Assembly: GCA_036936605.1 (NCBI GenBank)
Contig: JAUPFV010000005.1
Span: 236,732,091-236,796,090 of the forward strand
Length of the DNA: 64,000 nucleotides
Direction of reading: 5' to 3'
Source of the DNA: Limnanthes douglasii subsp. nivea
Taxonomy: Eukaryota; Streptophyta; Magnoliopsida; Brassicales; Limnanthaceae
Part shown: positions 12,335 through 24,430 of the stretch, one piece after another
Layout: each line of letters opens with the position of its first letter
Position numbering within the stretch: the first letter of the stretch is position 1
Translations under genes and position numbers: made by a program
The notes under the pieces: generated by a model
What the model saw: only the letters and a program-made list of their open reading frames with translations
Databases searched by the model: none
Told to the model about the DNA's origin: nothing

Positions 12335-13436
12335 CTAGAAATTATAAATCATGGTATAATTTATTTATTTTTTTAACTTACAAAAATGTTCCGAAAATTT
12401 ACAGATGAATAAAAAAGGTGTTTTTTTTGGCTATTTCATTCCATTACTTAACTATATTGGACAAAGTCAAATAGGTGACCCCAATATTTCGTAGTCAAAT
12501 GGTTGTTATGTGTAGAACCTTTGTGCACGTAAGTAGAACAAAAATATAACAACCATTTCTTGTCATTCTAAAAATAGTTTAGTTTTTAATATTTCTAATT
12601 AAATCTTTTTTTATTATACAGAGGAAGATGAATTTTCAAGACGTAGTCCATTTCGTGGCCTATTATAAAGTATTTTTCACCATGCTTGTCATTCAAGCTT
12701 CCTACGCTGGAATGACAAGTATTCAACAAGATTGATGTAAACATAGGCATGAGCCTGCCTATTCTCGTGGCCTATCGGTTCACATTCGCTTAGGAGATTA
12801 TGGTTCCGATAGCGATTTACCGGGAGAGGTAAGTGAAATTTTTAGCATATGATATATATTCTTAGTTATCTAATTTTAATTTTTATACTCTTTAATTTGT
12901 TTACAGGAACATTAGGCCACCGCTGACAATGAAAGTTATTTTAGCTACTTTCTTGTTCTGCTTTACTTGGGTAGGTTTTAATCTTTATATTTTTAATTGT
13001 TTGACTTAAATATATATTTGACATAAACTTAATTTAGGGAAAGTCTCTCAAACAATATGGGAATCAAGAGCTTGCAGCTCACGTCGGCAACATTTGCAGC
13101 TGCCATTCCAAGTCTTGTCCCAGAGATGACTTTTGTCTTATCAGTCATCTTCAGGTATATCTCTTAATCTTCTTTTAGACTTTTCTATTAACTAAATACT
13201 AATTTTTATCACACTTGTAGATTAGACAAGTTGCAGTTGAATACGAATGCAGGAGCTGCTAAATTAGCGGGAAAAATGATATGCATCGGTGGGACCCTTC
13301 TTTTTAACTTATACAAAGGTAAAGAGTTTCGGTCCCCAACAAAATCGAACATATTGGAGCAGTTTCAGAATTTTCCGTCTCAGCGTACTTCAGCATTCGG
13401 ATACCTTCTCAGTTTTGGAAGTAACCTATGCAATGC
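12335..13436 (+). repeat. Partial array unit 5, runs into the rest of the gene
   Basis: Follows the unit consensus up to the end of the 'aatgctgc' motif in exon 4. Units 1-4 then switch to an unrelated tail, while unit 5 continues in the normal gene (tggttacttgttcag, a splice donor, exon 5 and so on). The breakpoint at about 13437 marks the original 3' boundary of the duplicated segment. Confidence 0.9.
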
Positions 13437-14454
13437 TGCATGGTTACTTGTTCAGGTTTTTTCTTTAATCAAACTTTTTTTTATAATTAAAGCTCTCCAA
13501 AAAGAAATTAAACATAACAAAAATAATTTTTCTCATTTAAATGTAGGCAAGAATCAGCCAAATGTATCCGGCCATGTTTACCCTAAACGCACTTATGTAT
13601 GTTATGGGCGCAGGGCAATCCATTGTGTATGCCCTTTGCACAGAAAGAAATTGGGTCAAGTGGACGATAAATCTTGACATCAAGATCGTCATTTTACTTT
13701 ATACGATGATCATGAATTACTAATTTTTTTACTTGAAATATAGAAATTAGTTAAAGACAACTGAAATATGTCTATCTTTTTTTTTTATGATTATTTATGA
13801 TTATGTTTGTTCTTTGTTATTGTAGGGTGTATATATGTGAGGATTATTTATCATGATTTCATGGTGTCTATCAATAAAAGGCCCCGTATATGTATCGACT
13901 TTTAGTCCAGTGTCGATGGTGATAGTCACAATATTTGCCTACATGGCCCTTGAGGAGCCACTAGCAATTGGAAAGGAAGTGATTTTTTCATTTTTTTTCA
14001 ATTATGAATATTAATGATATTTACTATATATATAGTGAATAGAATAGATTAACTCCAATGAATAACTTCATATATTTTTTATATTGTGTTGTTCAGCATT
14101 TTAGGAGCCATATTTATATCATTTGGTTTGCTTCTTGTGCTATGGGGTAAAAAAAACGCACCGGATAGTACGACCGCGACCGTCGATGAAGAGGCTCTCT
14201 CTCTCGACGCTGCTCCCGCTCTCGACGCTCCTCCCGCTCTCGACGATGCTCCCGCTCTCGACGATGCTTCCGCTCTCGACGCTGCTCCCGCTCTCGACGC
14301 TGCTCCCGCTCCCGGCGATGCTCCCGCTCTCGACGATGCTTCCGCTCTCGACACTGCTCCCGCTCTCGGCAATGCTCCCGCTCTCGACGCTGCTCCCGCT
14401 CTCGACGCTCCTTCTGTAAGTGATTTTTTCAATTTTGTAAATTATGAATATTAA
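12628..14454 (+). pseudogene. WAT1-related transporter pseudogene, most complete copy, exons 1-7
   Basis: Only array copy with the whole gene. Exons by eye: 1, 12628-12828; 2, 12907-12970; 3, 13038-13154; 4, 13221-13455; 5, 13547 to about 13706 (ARISQMYPAMFTLNALMY, then GAGQSIVYALCTERNWVKW); 6, 13826 to about 13967 (ISWCLSIKGPVYVSTFSP); 7, from 14097 (ILGAIFISFGLLLVLWGKKN), then a repeat-coded tail. This order and these motifs fit a full WAT1-type, ten-helix transporter. Lesions: the shared exon-1 frameshift and TAG, an extra base in exon 2 (ttcttgttctg for ttcttatctg), a TGA early in exon 6, no clear donor after exon 5, and the exon-6 donor changed from GT to GG (the copy at 41.4 kb keeps gtaagtg). 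Substrate unknown; family members move auxin or amino acids. Confidence 0.85.
14097..14415 (+). repeat. 18-bp coding minisatellite in WAT1-like exon 7 (first copy)
   Basis: After the last transmembrane segment and a short TTATVDEE linker, exon 7 (14097 onward) becomes a tandem array of 18-bp units, roughly ctcgacgctgctcccgct, from about 14200 to 14412, encoding six-residue LDAAPA units with D/A/P variants. Because 18 is divisible by 3, all frames stay open, giving long spurious ORFs on both strands (for example SRAGA repeats on the minus strand). A low-complexity acidic Ala/Pro/Asp tail is not a usual part of WAT1 proteins. Confidence 0.85.
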
Positions 14455-14760
14455 TGACATTTACTATATATATAGTGAATAGAATAGATTAATACTCCAA
14501 TGAATAACTTCATATATTTTTTAGATTGTGTTGTTCAGCATTTTAGGAGCCATCTTTATATCATTTGGTTTGCTTCTTGTGCTATGGGGTAAAAAAACGC
14601 ACCAGATAGTACGACCGCGACCGTCGATGATGAGGCTCCCGCTCTCGACGCTGCTCCCGCTCTCGATGCTGCTCCCGCTCTCGACGCTGCTCTGCTCTCG
14701 ACGTTGCTCCCGCTCACTACGATGTTCCCGCTCTCGACGCTCCTCCCGCTCTCGAAGTAA
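14416..14760 (+). pseudogene. Duplicated intron 6 / exon 7 of the WAT1-like gene
   Basis: 14416-14534 repeats the intron preceding exon 7 (gtaagtgattttttcaat..., the 'tatatatagtgaatagaatag' stretch, gttcag), and 14535-14760 repeats exon 7 with a shorter LDAAPA minisatellite. The duplicated piece is about 430 bp. The second exon has lost one A in the poly-A run after 'tatggggt', shifting its frame. The first exon copy ends directly in gtaagtg, a good splice donor, so splicing of copy 1 to copy 2 is conceivable. Confidence 0.8.
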
Positions 14761-14814
14761 TATATGTATCCATAAACAACTTGTTTATATGACTAAGGTC
14801 CATATAAATCATAA

Positions 14815-15720
14815 TCATTTGTTATGAAAGAAGCAATCAGATCCGAGTAAGAAGAATAAGCAAAATCTGGAAGCGTAATATACTTTCTTGTATGAGTAGA
14901 TATGTTCATATGTGAAAAATTTATAGTTTCACTAGAGGAGTAAGTAAACTCAACCATTGATTGAGAAAAAGTAGTATCCATTGATGTATGTATATATCTC
15001 ATGAAAAAGACATCAAGAACAATTAATTTATTATTATTATTATTAATGTCAACGACATCAATATCTTGAATTTACATCTTCGTTATATCGTGTGATTTTT
15101 TCCGGAATCAAATAAATCACGTTATGCTCTAAAAATGTGACATACCGAGATACATATAGCTTCCGACTTGTGGGGTCAAAACAAATATACAAGTTTTTTC
15201 CAATAACATAACCAAAACATATACATATAACTATTTTAAGTTACAATTTTTTTTCGTTTGACGTGAGGATAATAAACAAATCACATACATCCAAACACTT
15301 GTAAATAAAAGTAATCTATAAGTTATCTATGTAATTTCCAAAACTAATACATCCCTAAATTATATGAATTAGGAATTTGATTAACCATATTTACAAGACC
15401 TAGACGTGATTTTCTTTATAGAGATTAGAACCTTCAGGAGATAAAAATAAGGAACACGTAGTCTCCATAAAATGATGATATTTTCATTATACAACATCAT
15501 TCTACTGAGAGTTGTCATAAAAGATGATTAGTGTGTGGTACTATCATATGCAAGTAATTTAGTGAAATCATTGGAGTTATATACATATTCTAAGTCACAC
15601 TTGAAGCACTTTATCATTGTTGAGTTTTCAAAAATGCTCAAAACTTTCTATAAATTCAAAACAAAATGAGATATTCATTTCATTAGATGAACCTACATAT
15701 AAAAAGTAAAGTAATTTTTA

Positions 15721-15760
<40 letters not shown>

Positions 15761-16490
15761 GGATGGACCAAACTTTGTGAAAATATCTGATGGACCTCAA
15801 ATATGAGAATGGATAATATTAAAAAGACCAACAAAACAATATATACCTTAAGTAAACGGTAGAGCATAATATTTTGCTAGTTTACAACCACTATTGTAAA
15901 AGATATTATAAGTCTTCTGATGATCTAAAATACATATAAAGACTACAAATTTAAATGTGATACGGTTACATATCCCAAAGGAGAATGCTAAAGATAAAAC
16001 TCGAACGATAAATTACTGTATTAAAACAAAGACAAAATCAATACTTGAGGCAGCAATAGTCATGAGTTTGAGTTCCTTAAAAATATAGAGTTCTCCCAAC
16101 CTATTATCATTGGTAATCACCTTTGAGTATTTTGATCATATATAACACAAACATGATAAGAAAATAAAATTAAATAACCTGATTTATACAATTAAATTAT
16201 TGAAACAAGATTCAAAGCAAGGTTATGATCATAGTAAACATCAATGAGTGATATATGAAGGGTAAAAATAGATTCAACACCCTCTATTAACATTTATTTA
16301 ACACACGTAAATAAAACAAATATGGATGATATAGGAAACAATGAAACAAAGTATGAAATGTAAGATGACATATGAGGAGATGTACCAAAATAAGACATGG
16401 ATGTAAACATAACTGCATAATTAGAGACAAGATATTGTTAAATACACTCAAAATTGTAGGATCCAATACAAATAGTGGCATGATGCTATC
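14815..16490 (-). pseudogene. Decayed Copia pol fragment (connector, integrase C-terminal part, protease region)
   Basis: No usable ORF remains, but the DNA runs parallel to 25700-27110 of the better preserved minus-strand Copia element. 15100-15300 matches the integrase stretch (gtgattttttccggaatcaaataaa; catacatccaaacacttgtaa), 16270-16480 matches the protease/GAG-pre-integrase stretch (caacaccctctattaacat; gatatgg...gaaacaatgaaac), and 14930-15060 matches the connector between integrase and RT. It lacks the 166-bp LTR insertion present in the relative. An AT microsatellite interrupts it at 15727-15757. Confidence 0.7.
15727..15757. repeat. (AT)n microsatellite
   Basis: About 15 uninterrupted AT dinucleotides inside the decayed Copia fragment. 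Confidence 0.95.
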
Positions 16491-18555
16491 AATATATTAT
16501 AATGATGCAACAACCATAAAGAAATATGGAAGACTATATGAAATGTGAGATATTTTAGGAGGGTGTCTTTGTTGCTGAAAAAGTTATTATTGAAAATATC
16601 GACGATAAAGAGAGTATCGTTGTTTTATTTCAGCAATGGGCACCGAGACTTCCAATGATTCTTCTCTTTAAATAAATCACACCCATCAAAAACTATTTTA
16701 TTTCTTGAGTGATTTGGATATGTGCTCTTTGTGGGATGTTAAAAACAGTATGAAACATTTGTCATTTTGACCCATTGCCAATGTGGATTTATTAGTGTTC
16801 AATAGAGGTAATCCATTATGGTTTTGGAAACATTACTAATGATATTATATTTAATTATTCGATATAATTTATCATCTCTCTATTTACTACGATATAAATG
16901 TTAGCTTAATAAATGTCTTTAGAATTACGGTTCAAATTTATATAGTTTCAAGTATGCGACTTGAACATGAGATTATATATAATGTCAATGAATCACATCT
17001 TAAAGGTCCCTAGTTGAGTATTATTATTAATTAGGACAATAATAATACATCGAGACTAGTATTCATGTTGAATGATGACCATGTCTCATTTGTCATAAGT
17101 ATGAAAAAGTCAATATATATATATGTACATGTAAGATTACAATGTACTGGACAAACCCATCGTCAAATACATGGTATATTAAAAGTAGTGTGATAAATCA
17201 TCTCAAAATGATAATAAGGTAATGATCTTGACCTAAACTCATTATAATTTTACAAGAAAATTAATATATTTTGATTCCATTTAAATTACAATTAATTGGG
17301 TAATAATAAATATGAGTGATATTATTGGCGTCTTGTTTGAGTGAGACTATGAAAGGCATGTTCGTGCTCAAATATTGATTTGTTTGAAAAGTCTACTAAT
17401 TGATTAAGAAAATTAAAAATTAAATTATGAATAGGATGGCAGGATATATATCTCGAGTTTAATCTATAATATCAAACTTAAAATTATTATATTACATAAA
17501 ACATTAGTCATGAAAAATTTAAATTGAATCAATGATTTTATAATTATTACTTGGTTAGAAATTATATATTATGATGTCACTCATTATTTAGAATTTTATT
17601 TATTAGATATTAAAATTATTACCAACTTAATGATAACATATAAGTTCATACATAAAGAATGCTTATAACAATAATTAATTTAAATTATGAATTTAAAAAC
17701 AAAACCTTAATTGACATGTAAAATGTTATGCTAGTTTATTTTAGGTTGTATTTTAATTTGCATGGTGACTCCATTTTAACATCGTGCCATATTATAAATT
17801 GTGCTCGACTTAGAAAACTAAACTTTCATCATAGAGTTATGGTAAAAAAATGAACCAAACATTGGTTTCTTCAAAGTATGATTAGAATTTTATAAAAACA
17901 CACATCCAATTATACTAAAGTTATATGTAATACATAACAAATATCAAATTTTAAATGTTATTAGACTTGAAGACTACTATAGTTTGGAATCTTAAGAGGT
18001 GGAGTTCTTAGAGCCCAAGTTATATGATGATAATAGAACCTAAACCATTATTAAAAATAAAGAAATGAATTTGTAATAAGCATTGTTTTGTTTATAAACC
18101 ATGTTAGCCTCGTAGTAGTTAAAGACTAAAAATTGCTAAAATCTTCTGATCTGCTGAGATAATTTCTCAAACGATTTTTTTCTACTTTGTAGATAAAAAT
18201 TGAAAAATTACCCATAAAACATTGGTAGTGCTTTCTTTCGAAGATGACATTCCAATTTATAGATATGCAATATATTCTAGAGATTCATTATTTTGGTAAT
18301 AGGTCATAAACGATGAGATAAAATCAATAACATCAAATCACATTTATGGTACTATCCATGCATTCAATGCTAGATTGGTATCCAAAAGTCGTTTACTAAA
18401 AAAAGAATAAAATGTTTTAATAAATATACTTCATTGCAAGAACTATGTGCATTAGAATAATTTTTGTAAGTTTATTGTATACAACCTTAAAATTCATCAA
18501 ATTAATTTAAAATAAACATTCATAAATAATAAATCACAAAGAAAAAGTCTACATG
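16491..18555. other. AT-rich intergenic sequence, no gene recognised
   Basis: No ORF with recognisable motifs on either strand. Parts may be the unreadable 5' half of the plus-strand Copia remnant that starts to be recognisable at about 18560. Confidence 0.5.
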
Positions 18556-18559
18556 GCTA

Positions 18560-19900
18560 AATCCGAGGGATTAGTGATTCTAAGTCATGAGTCAAAAGTG
18601 TGTAGGTGTATGAAGTCGTTATATGATAAAAACATTTACCTAAAACTACATCAATATATTTTGATCATAGTATATGATAAATTTAAACACAATGGTCATA
18701 ATGTGTTTATACGTAAATGACTTACGTATATTGAGTAATAATATACTATGGGTATTTTTAGAAAAATATATTAGTTTTTATCTAGTTTAAGATCACTTAA
18801 ACGGTAGGAAATACTTTAAAAATATCGGGGTTATGCATTTAGTCAAACTCACTATACTGAAAAAATACTTGATAAATTCAAACATCTAAAATTTAATAAT
18901 AATATGTATGTTATTTGATCCAAAGTTGTAAATAATATAGGGTTAACGATGGGTCAGTTGGAATATATTAGTACAATAGGAAGCCTCATATATGTGACTT
19001 TATGCATTAGGCTGAAATTAATTTATGGTTAGTAAATTAAGTCAAGTTACTATTAATCTATTTACTAAGCATTAGAATGTATGCATTAAGCTGACATTTA
19101 ATTTTTATGGTTACTGAATTAAGTCAAGTTACTATTAATCCAGATACAAAATATTCTAAGCAATTGATAGGGTTTTTGGTTATTTGGAAATGATTAAAAA
19201 ATGTATTTTAGTATTCCAATTTTTATGGGGTATTTGAATGATACATGAAAGTTGAATCACCAATCTCGTTTATAACAAACCAACTACGGCATAAATGTTT
19301 ACTTTTAGAGTTGTGAATGTTTTTGTTCATTAAAAAAACATCCATGTCTATCTTATTTGACTATAATTTCAAAGTTCACATCGTTTGTCACAAGAGGAGA
19401 TGAAGCTAAATGGTTAAAAATCCTATTACCGAATATACCACACATTTTAAAAGATAAAATGATAATTAAGTACAATATAATTGTTAAACAAATCATGGTA
19501 GAATCCACAATGACATTTACAAGAGGTTTTTCCGGAGGGAACCTGCAACTGCTACTCAACGAGTGCGCACATAATAAAACCTTCGATCTGACGCAATAGC
19601 CTGTAAACCAACACCATAAGATAAACCATACAAGGTGACAGACTCAAGCAATAAAGCATTTGTAGAGGGACTCGAACTCATGACCTTTCGTCACAAGCTT
19701 GCCTTACTCCACCAACTCGGCTATAATCAAGATAATTTAATCAAGATGAAATTTTATCAGTCTCGCACATGAGTTATAGTGAGAATTTAGAGATTTTTTA
19801 TTAAAACATTATCTCATAAATCGGTAAACTCCACATTTAGATAAATGACACTAAAAAATTTAAAATTATATTTTACAAATAATGGAAACCAAATTCGAAT
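18560..19900 (+). pseudogene. Decayed plus-strand Copia RT/RNase H remnant with a nested SINE
   Basis: With many stops and frameshifts one can still read RT-like CRCMKSLYD near 18600, a KILDKFKHL stretch near 18870, QLEYISTIGSLIYV near 18955-19000 (the conserved '..LEY.SAIGSLMY' region of Copia RT), and RNase H-like ISKFTSFVTRGDEAKWLKIL at about 19365-19425. The RNase H-like reading seems to resume near 19740 (KMKFYQSRT), after the SINE. Different from the Copia copies at 14.8 and 24 kb. Non-functional. Confidence 0.65.
19505..19735 (-). mobile_element. tRNA-derived SINE, minus strand (boundaries approximate)
   Basis: On the minus strand, 19723-19712 reads TAGCCGAGTTGG, an RNA polymerase III A-box-like motif, and 19679-19667 reads GAGTTCGAGTCCC, a B-box-like motif, about 33 bp apart as in a tRNA. 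The downstream body (about 19660-19505) has the 'GCGCACTCGTTGAGTAGC...GTTCCCTC' type of sequence seen in plant SINEs. It appears to split the RNase H region of the plus-strand Copia remnant. I could not fix the 3' end or a target duplication. A degenerate tRNA gene is the alternative. Confidence 0.6.
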
Positions 19901-21454
19901 ATGTGTGACATGTGTTCGAAATGTAACACAAACATTGTAAAAGTTGTAACTATAAGAACCTGCGAGAGGTAACACCTCTCATGAGATAATAAGTTATCCT
20001 CAAGTAAAATTTTAGAATTGAATAAGTAAACAGTCAACATATTAAAACACAAACCGATGATAAACAAATTTAGGCAATTATGTATGGGTATAAGATCGTC
20101 AATTTAGTCATATGGGACAGTCGGTTCAAAGTTATAGGTACCCAAAATTATGGTCAAGCTTTGTAATGTAATTCAAAATATATTATACTTTGATTAAATA
20201 ATATGATTAGAACAGTGGATATGAAGATGATTCTTATCAAGAAAACCTAAGCAAACTCAAAACGATGAAGTAAGAAATCAACGAAATTAAATGTCTATTA
20301 TGGTCAAGGTCACTACGAAAACAATCTTGGTTCAGTTTGACGAATTGGACAAATCCGGAAACTTATAAGATTACAGATTGTCATTGTGGAAATGAGCTTG
20401 TTGGTTGTGGAAAACTATCTTCACAAAAATGAACAAAGTTTATCGTAAACCTTTTTACCCAATTTTGTGACGAACACCTACATATTTAATGCAATAGCAT
20501 TTTACACCATATCGAGTCAGAGGTATATCTTTCGATATAAATTTTTATATAAGTTTATAAGTAATCGTTGAATTTTATTACTAACACACAAAAAGTTAGA
20601 AACGTAAAACAAACCACCCAGTTGTTTTTCTAAAACCTATTAAATTATCGTAAAAGATAATTTTAATTATTAAAGTTCATCAATCAAAAATTTAATTTAT
20701 TTGTATTTGTATAAAAAATTAACAATTTATTTTTTCATAAAAAAAATTAATAAAGTAATATAATTTTAAAATAAAAACAATTTGAACAAACATATTTAAT
20801 ACATATTTCAGGGTAGACGGAAAAAGTATCCATTTAAACTCAATCATGTAAATTATGTAAGTTGTTTATGATATTCTCACCTTCAAGTACTTTAAATTAA
20901 TTAATAAATGAACATAGTGTATGTATTATATTTTTATAATCTAAATTTGGGAGAATAAAAATTTACATACCTAAATTTCTATAAACTACATCATAGAGAA
21001 TTATCCTAGTGGCCATTTCAGTAGATTCCCAATATTTTCAATATAAATCTATATGCACAAAACACTTGGTACTTGTACACCTGTATTAAGTCTTCTCGAG
21101 GAATAACGAGAACACAAGCGGTCACTTTTGTCGTGTGTCAAGTATGTCGACACTATGTCATTGCTTTTGCCTATTGTGGAGATACATAAGGGTGCTGACA
21201 AGCTTAAAACATGTATACACAAATCGAAATTTTCAAAGAAAGATAGCTAACAAGGTCTTCTATTTGACTTTCGGTCTCTATTTCTTGTTGTAATCTCATA
21301 GCAGAAAATCAAAATATATTAATTTCGATTAGGTTATGTTTTAGTCCGATTAGGTTTAGGTTCAAACCATTTTTAGATAAATTAAAGTCATTTATAGTTT
21401 AATTTTTAAATTGTTTTATTCAAAAATAAATATATAGATAAATAAATTAGTGGC
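19901..21454. other. AT-rich intergenic sequence, no gene
   Basis: Short ORFs only, with no recognisable domain. Confidence 0.5.
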
Positions 21455-21570
21455 GGTTAGGTTCTATATATTGGTTCAATTAATTTTTCAGTTTTATTGA
21501 TTTATCGTTTGAGGTTAGGTTCTATATATTGGTTCAATTAATTTTTCAGTTTTATTGATTTATCGGTTTG
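21455..21570 (+). repeat. 58-bp tandem duplication
   Basis: Two nearly perfect copies (21455-21512 and 21513-21570) beginning ggttaggttctatatattgg. They sit in a stretch rich in 'ggttt/aaccg' words that ends near 21708 with a hAT-like 'gggaaccgttaacataatccta', so a decayed hAT end is possible. Confidence 0.85.
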
Positions 21571-22084
21571 ATTGATTTTTTTTTTCTAACCGATTTGTTT
21601 AAAACCAGTCTCGATTTTTTAATGAAATCGTAAACCGAACGATTAGAGCTCGATATGAGTTTTACGTGTTTGGTTTCGGTTGTCGGGAACCGTTAACATA
21701 ATCCTAAAGTATTTTATAATTGCATGGACATTTAAAGAAAACAATAGTTGAATTTAATTTTGTAAATTCTTTTTTTATGGAAAAGTAATAAAAAAAATTA
21801 AAGCAATTATAAATCAAAATAAAACTGAAAACATATAATAATATACACTGGATTTGTAAAATCTAAACGAGATATTTCTTCTAAAACTATATTTATTATA
21901 AATAGCATGTCATGTCGGATCACGAAGCCGGGTTAAGTTTAAGAACTCATTAACCCAAGATATGAGGTGACCAGCATCTAGCTTAGTCACACTCCATTAC
22001 ATTTGTCATGTTCGGTTTTTTTAATAATAATGGTTATGTCCGAACAACCCTCCAGATAAAGTCAAGTTGTAGTGTTTAAAATAT

Positions 22085-22965
22085 TCGATCTCATCAGCAT
22101 TTAACTCATGATTATCAATTCGCATTTAACCCATCAGTCTCGGTTCACATTTAACATGTGATTCTATATTTTCATTTACATATGATTGTCACGTCACACT
22201 AAACTCATTGTTATCAGTTTATATTTAACACATAAGTCTCAGTTCACATTTAACCCATGATTTTTAATTTGCATTTAACTCATAATTCTTAGTTCACATT
22301 TAACCTACGGTTCTAAGTTTACATTTAACTTTTGATTCTTTGTTTGAGTTTAACACAAGATTCTCATTTCGCATTTTACAAATGATTTTCAGTTCGTATT
22401 TAACTCATAATTCTTAGTTTGCGTTTCATTACTACATATGATTCGTGATTTATACTTCATGACTACATATGATTCAGGATTCGTATTTAACCCAAGACTC
22501 TCAATTTGGGTTTAACCCATAACTCGCAATTCATATTTAACCCGTGATTCTCAATTTTCATTTAACTTTTGATTCTCAAATATTTTATACATGATTCTTG
22601 CTTCACATTTACACATGATTCTAGGTTCGTATTTAACTTGTAATTCTCAATTTGCATTTCATGACTACATATGATTTGTGATTTGTATTTCACAACTAAT
22701 ATGATTTACGATTTGTATTTAATCTATGATTCTGAATTCATATTTTACTCGTATTTGTAATTTCACATTTAAACCATGATTATGAGTTCATATGCAATCC
22801 ATGATTCTCAGTTCACATTAAACTCGTGATTATTAGTTCACATTTATTTTCAGTTCATATTTAACCCTTGATTTTCAGCTCGGATTTAATACATGCTTCT
22901 TATTTCACATTTCACCCGTGATTATTAGTTTTCATTTAATCCATGATTCATAGTTTGCAAATGAA
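22085..22965. repeat. Degenerate ~25-28 bp minisatellite
   Basis: About 30 diverged copies of a unit like 'cacatttaacccatgattctcagtt', e.g. near 22105, 22140, 22235, 22290, 22500, 22870. No coding potential. The lower-quality edges grade into AT-rich DNA. Confidence 0.85.
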
Positions 22966-23940
22966 AATAAAAAATAATTTCCAATTCATATATGAAAAAT
23001 AACCCACAATTTACAATATGTGGATAAAAATACCATAATTTTTAAATGAAAAGTTACAAATGATTTACAATTTGCAAATACAAAATGACTTACAATTTTT
23101 AACTCAAAAAAAAACCAAAGATTGCATCTTTTTGATTTTTTTTGATTTAGAACTCATTTTCTTGGAGACCAAACAAAAGCAAAAGTTTCATAACCCAATA
23201 ACTATACTTGACCAAAAAAGAAAGATAATAAAACTAAAAGTTTTAGAATTAAAGGGAAACACATGATCCAACTTCGCTATATCTTACTATACAATAGAAC
23301 ATTTCATATCTCTAGTTTTTAGGGTTTTCAATTTTTTAATTATTTTCAAAAACATTTCACTTGTTTTTTTACTTTAATTTCTATATGAATATGAAACCAT
23401 AGTATAATATATTGTTTCTTATACAAAACAAAATTTAAATTCTTTCCTCATGATGAAATTGGTTCACTTTCAATTGTTTATTTTCCTCATCGCTACTCAT
23501 TAACCCTTTCGTAATAACCTTGCCTATGGGGTCTTCGTCCAATAAACGATAAAAGTGACTCAGGTGTGGTATAGATATGAAAATATTTTGTGTTCTAATT
23601 TGATAGTTGGTTAAATATATTATTAACTTTTAAAATAATCGAGAGAAATAATAAAGATTAAATAAACCGATGTCCGGTGAAAACTGGTGATGATATATGT
23701 TGATGGTCGTATGAGTCGTGAGAAAGATAGAAAATAGAAAAAAGAGAGAAAAACAATGATAAGAAAAAAATATAAGAAACTAAAAACCTAAACATAAGTT
23801 TTATATAGTATGTAAAAAGTATTAAGAGTATTATAAAAAAGGTAGGTATTAGGTGGTAATTAGTAAATTTGAACGAGTGATATATGATACTAATCTTATT
23901 TTTGGATAGTTAAAGGAAGATAAGTTTGGTTTTGGATATA
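22966..23940. other. AT-rich intergenic sequence, no gene
   Basis: Lys/Phe-rich short ORFs reflect base composition only; no domain recognised. The far end of the left Copia LTR may lie near the right edge. Confidence 0.5.
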
Positions 23941-23964
23941 AGATGGGTTAACGAAAGAACGAAC

Positions 23965-24082
23965 AAAATAAAATATAAAAGTGGCTAGGGTTTTAAGATT
24001 AGAAATAAGAATTACATATAGCATATGCTCATATTTATAGATAAATTAAGAGCTAACGGGTTTGAGCCTTATATTTTTAACA
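23965..24082 (-). mobile_element. 3' LTR (recognisable part) of minus-strand Copia element
   Basis: Reading from 24082 leftward: TGTTAAAAATATAAGGC..., closely matching the sequence reading leftward from 28047 (TGTTAAAGATATAAGGC...) through 'gagcatatgctc' and 'aaaagtggct'. TGTT is the expected LTR start. The inner limit is uncertain because similarity fades beyond about 118 bp. Confidence 0.7.
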
Positions 24083-24430
24083 CCATTTCTTAAACTTATA
24101 ATGTAACAATAATAAGCATTGAGAATTTGTCACAAATAAAATGAAACCGCGCTGTTGACTAAGCCTTCGTGAAAATATCAGCAACCTGCAAAGTTGATGG
24201 AACATATGAAAGCGAGATGGTGCCAATCTGAAGATGATGTCAAGTGAGTGATAACCTATCTCAACATGCTTCGTCCTCTCATGAAAAACAGAATTTTTTG
24301 CTATATGCATGACGCTTTTTTTATCACAATGTAAAGAAGTGGGTTTAGTAACATTAACCCTCATATCTCCAAGAAACCATCGTAACCAAACAATCTCACA
24401 TGCGTTCACGACCATATCACAATAATCAGC
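24083..24430 (-). pseudogene. Copia RNase H domain remnant
   Basis: A 112-codon stretch contains ACEIVWLRWFLGDM, then LHCDKKSVMHIAKN and VFHERTKHVEIGYH. These are the hallmark motifs of the Copia RNase H region, including the conserved 'FHERTKHIE' stretch just before the 3' LTR. The reading frame breaks upstream. It is the 3' end of the damaged element running from 28047 leftward. Confidence 0.8.

Noticed and set aside
14079..14460. Long ORFs on both strands (SRAGA-, SGSSVES- and LPLSTL-repeat proteins)
   Set aside because: They are shadow frames of the 18-bp minisatellite, which keeps all frames open; only the LDAAPA frame follows a WAT1 exon. The same applies to 41576-41922.
19353..19599. 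ORFs on both strands as small genes
   Set aside because: They cross the junction between a Copia RNase H relic and the SINE; chance ORFs.
22085..22965. Regularly spaced repeats considered as a CRISPR-like array
   Set aside because: Units are diverged and contiguous without unique spacers, and the DNA is plant nuclear; it is a minisatellite.
23060..23266. Lys/Phe-rich 68-codon ORF
   Set aside because: Low-complexity AT-rich sequence without any motif.
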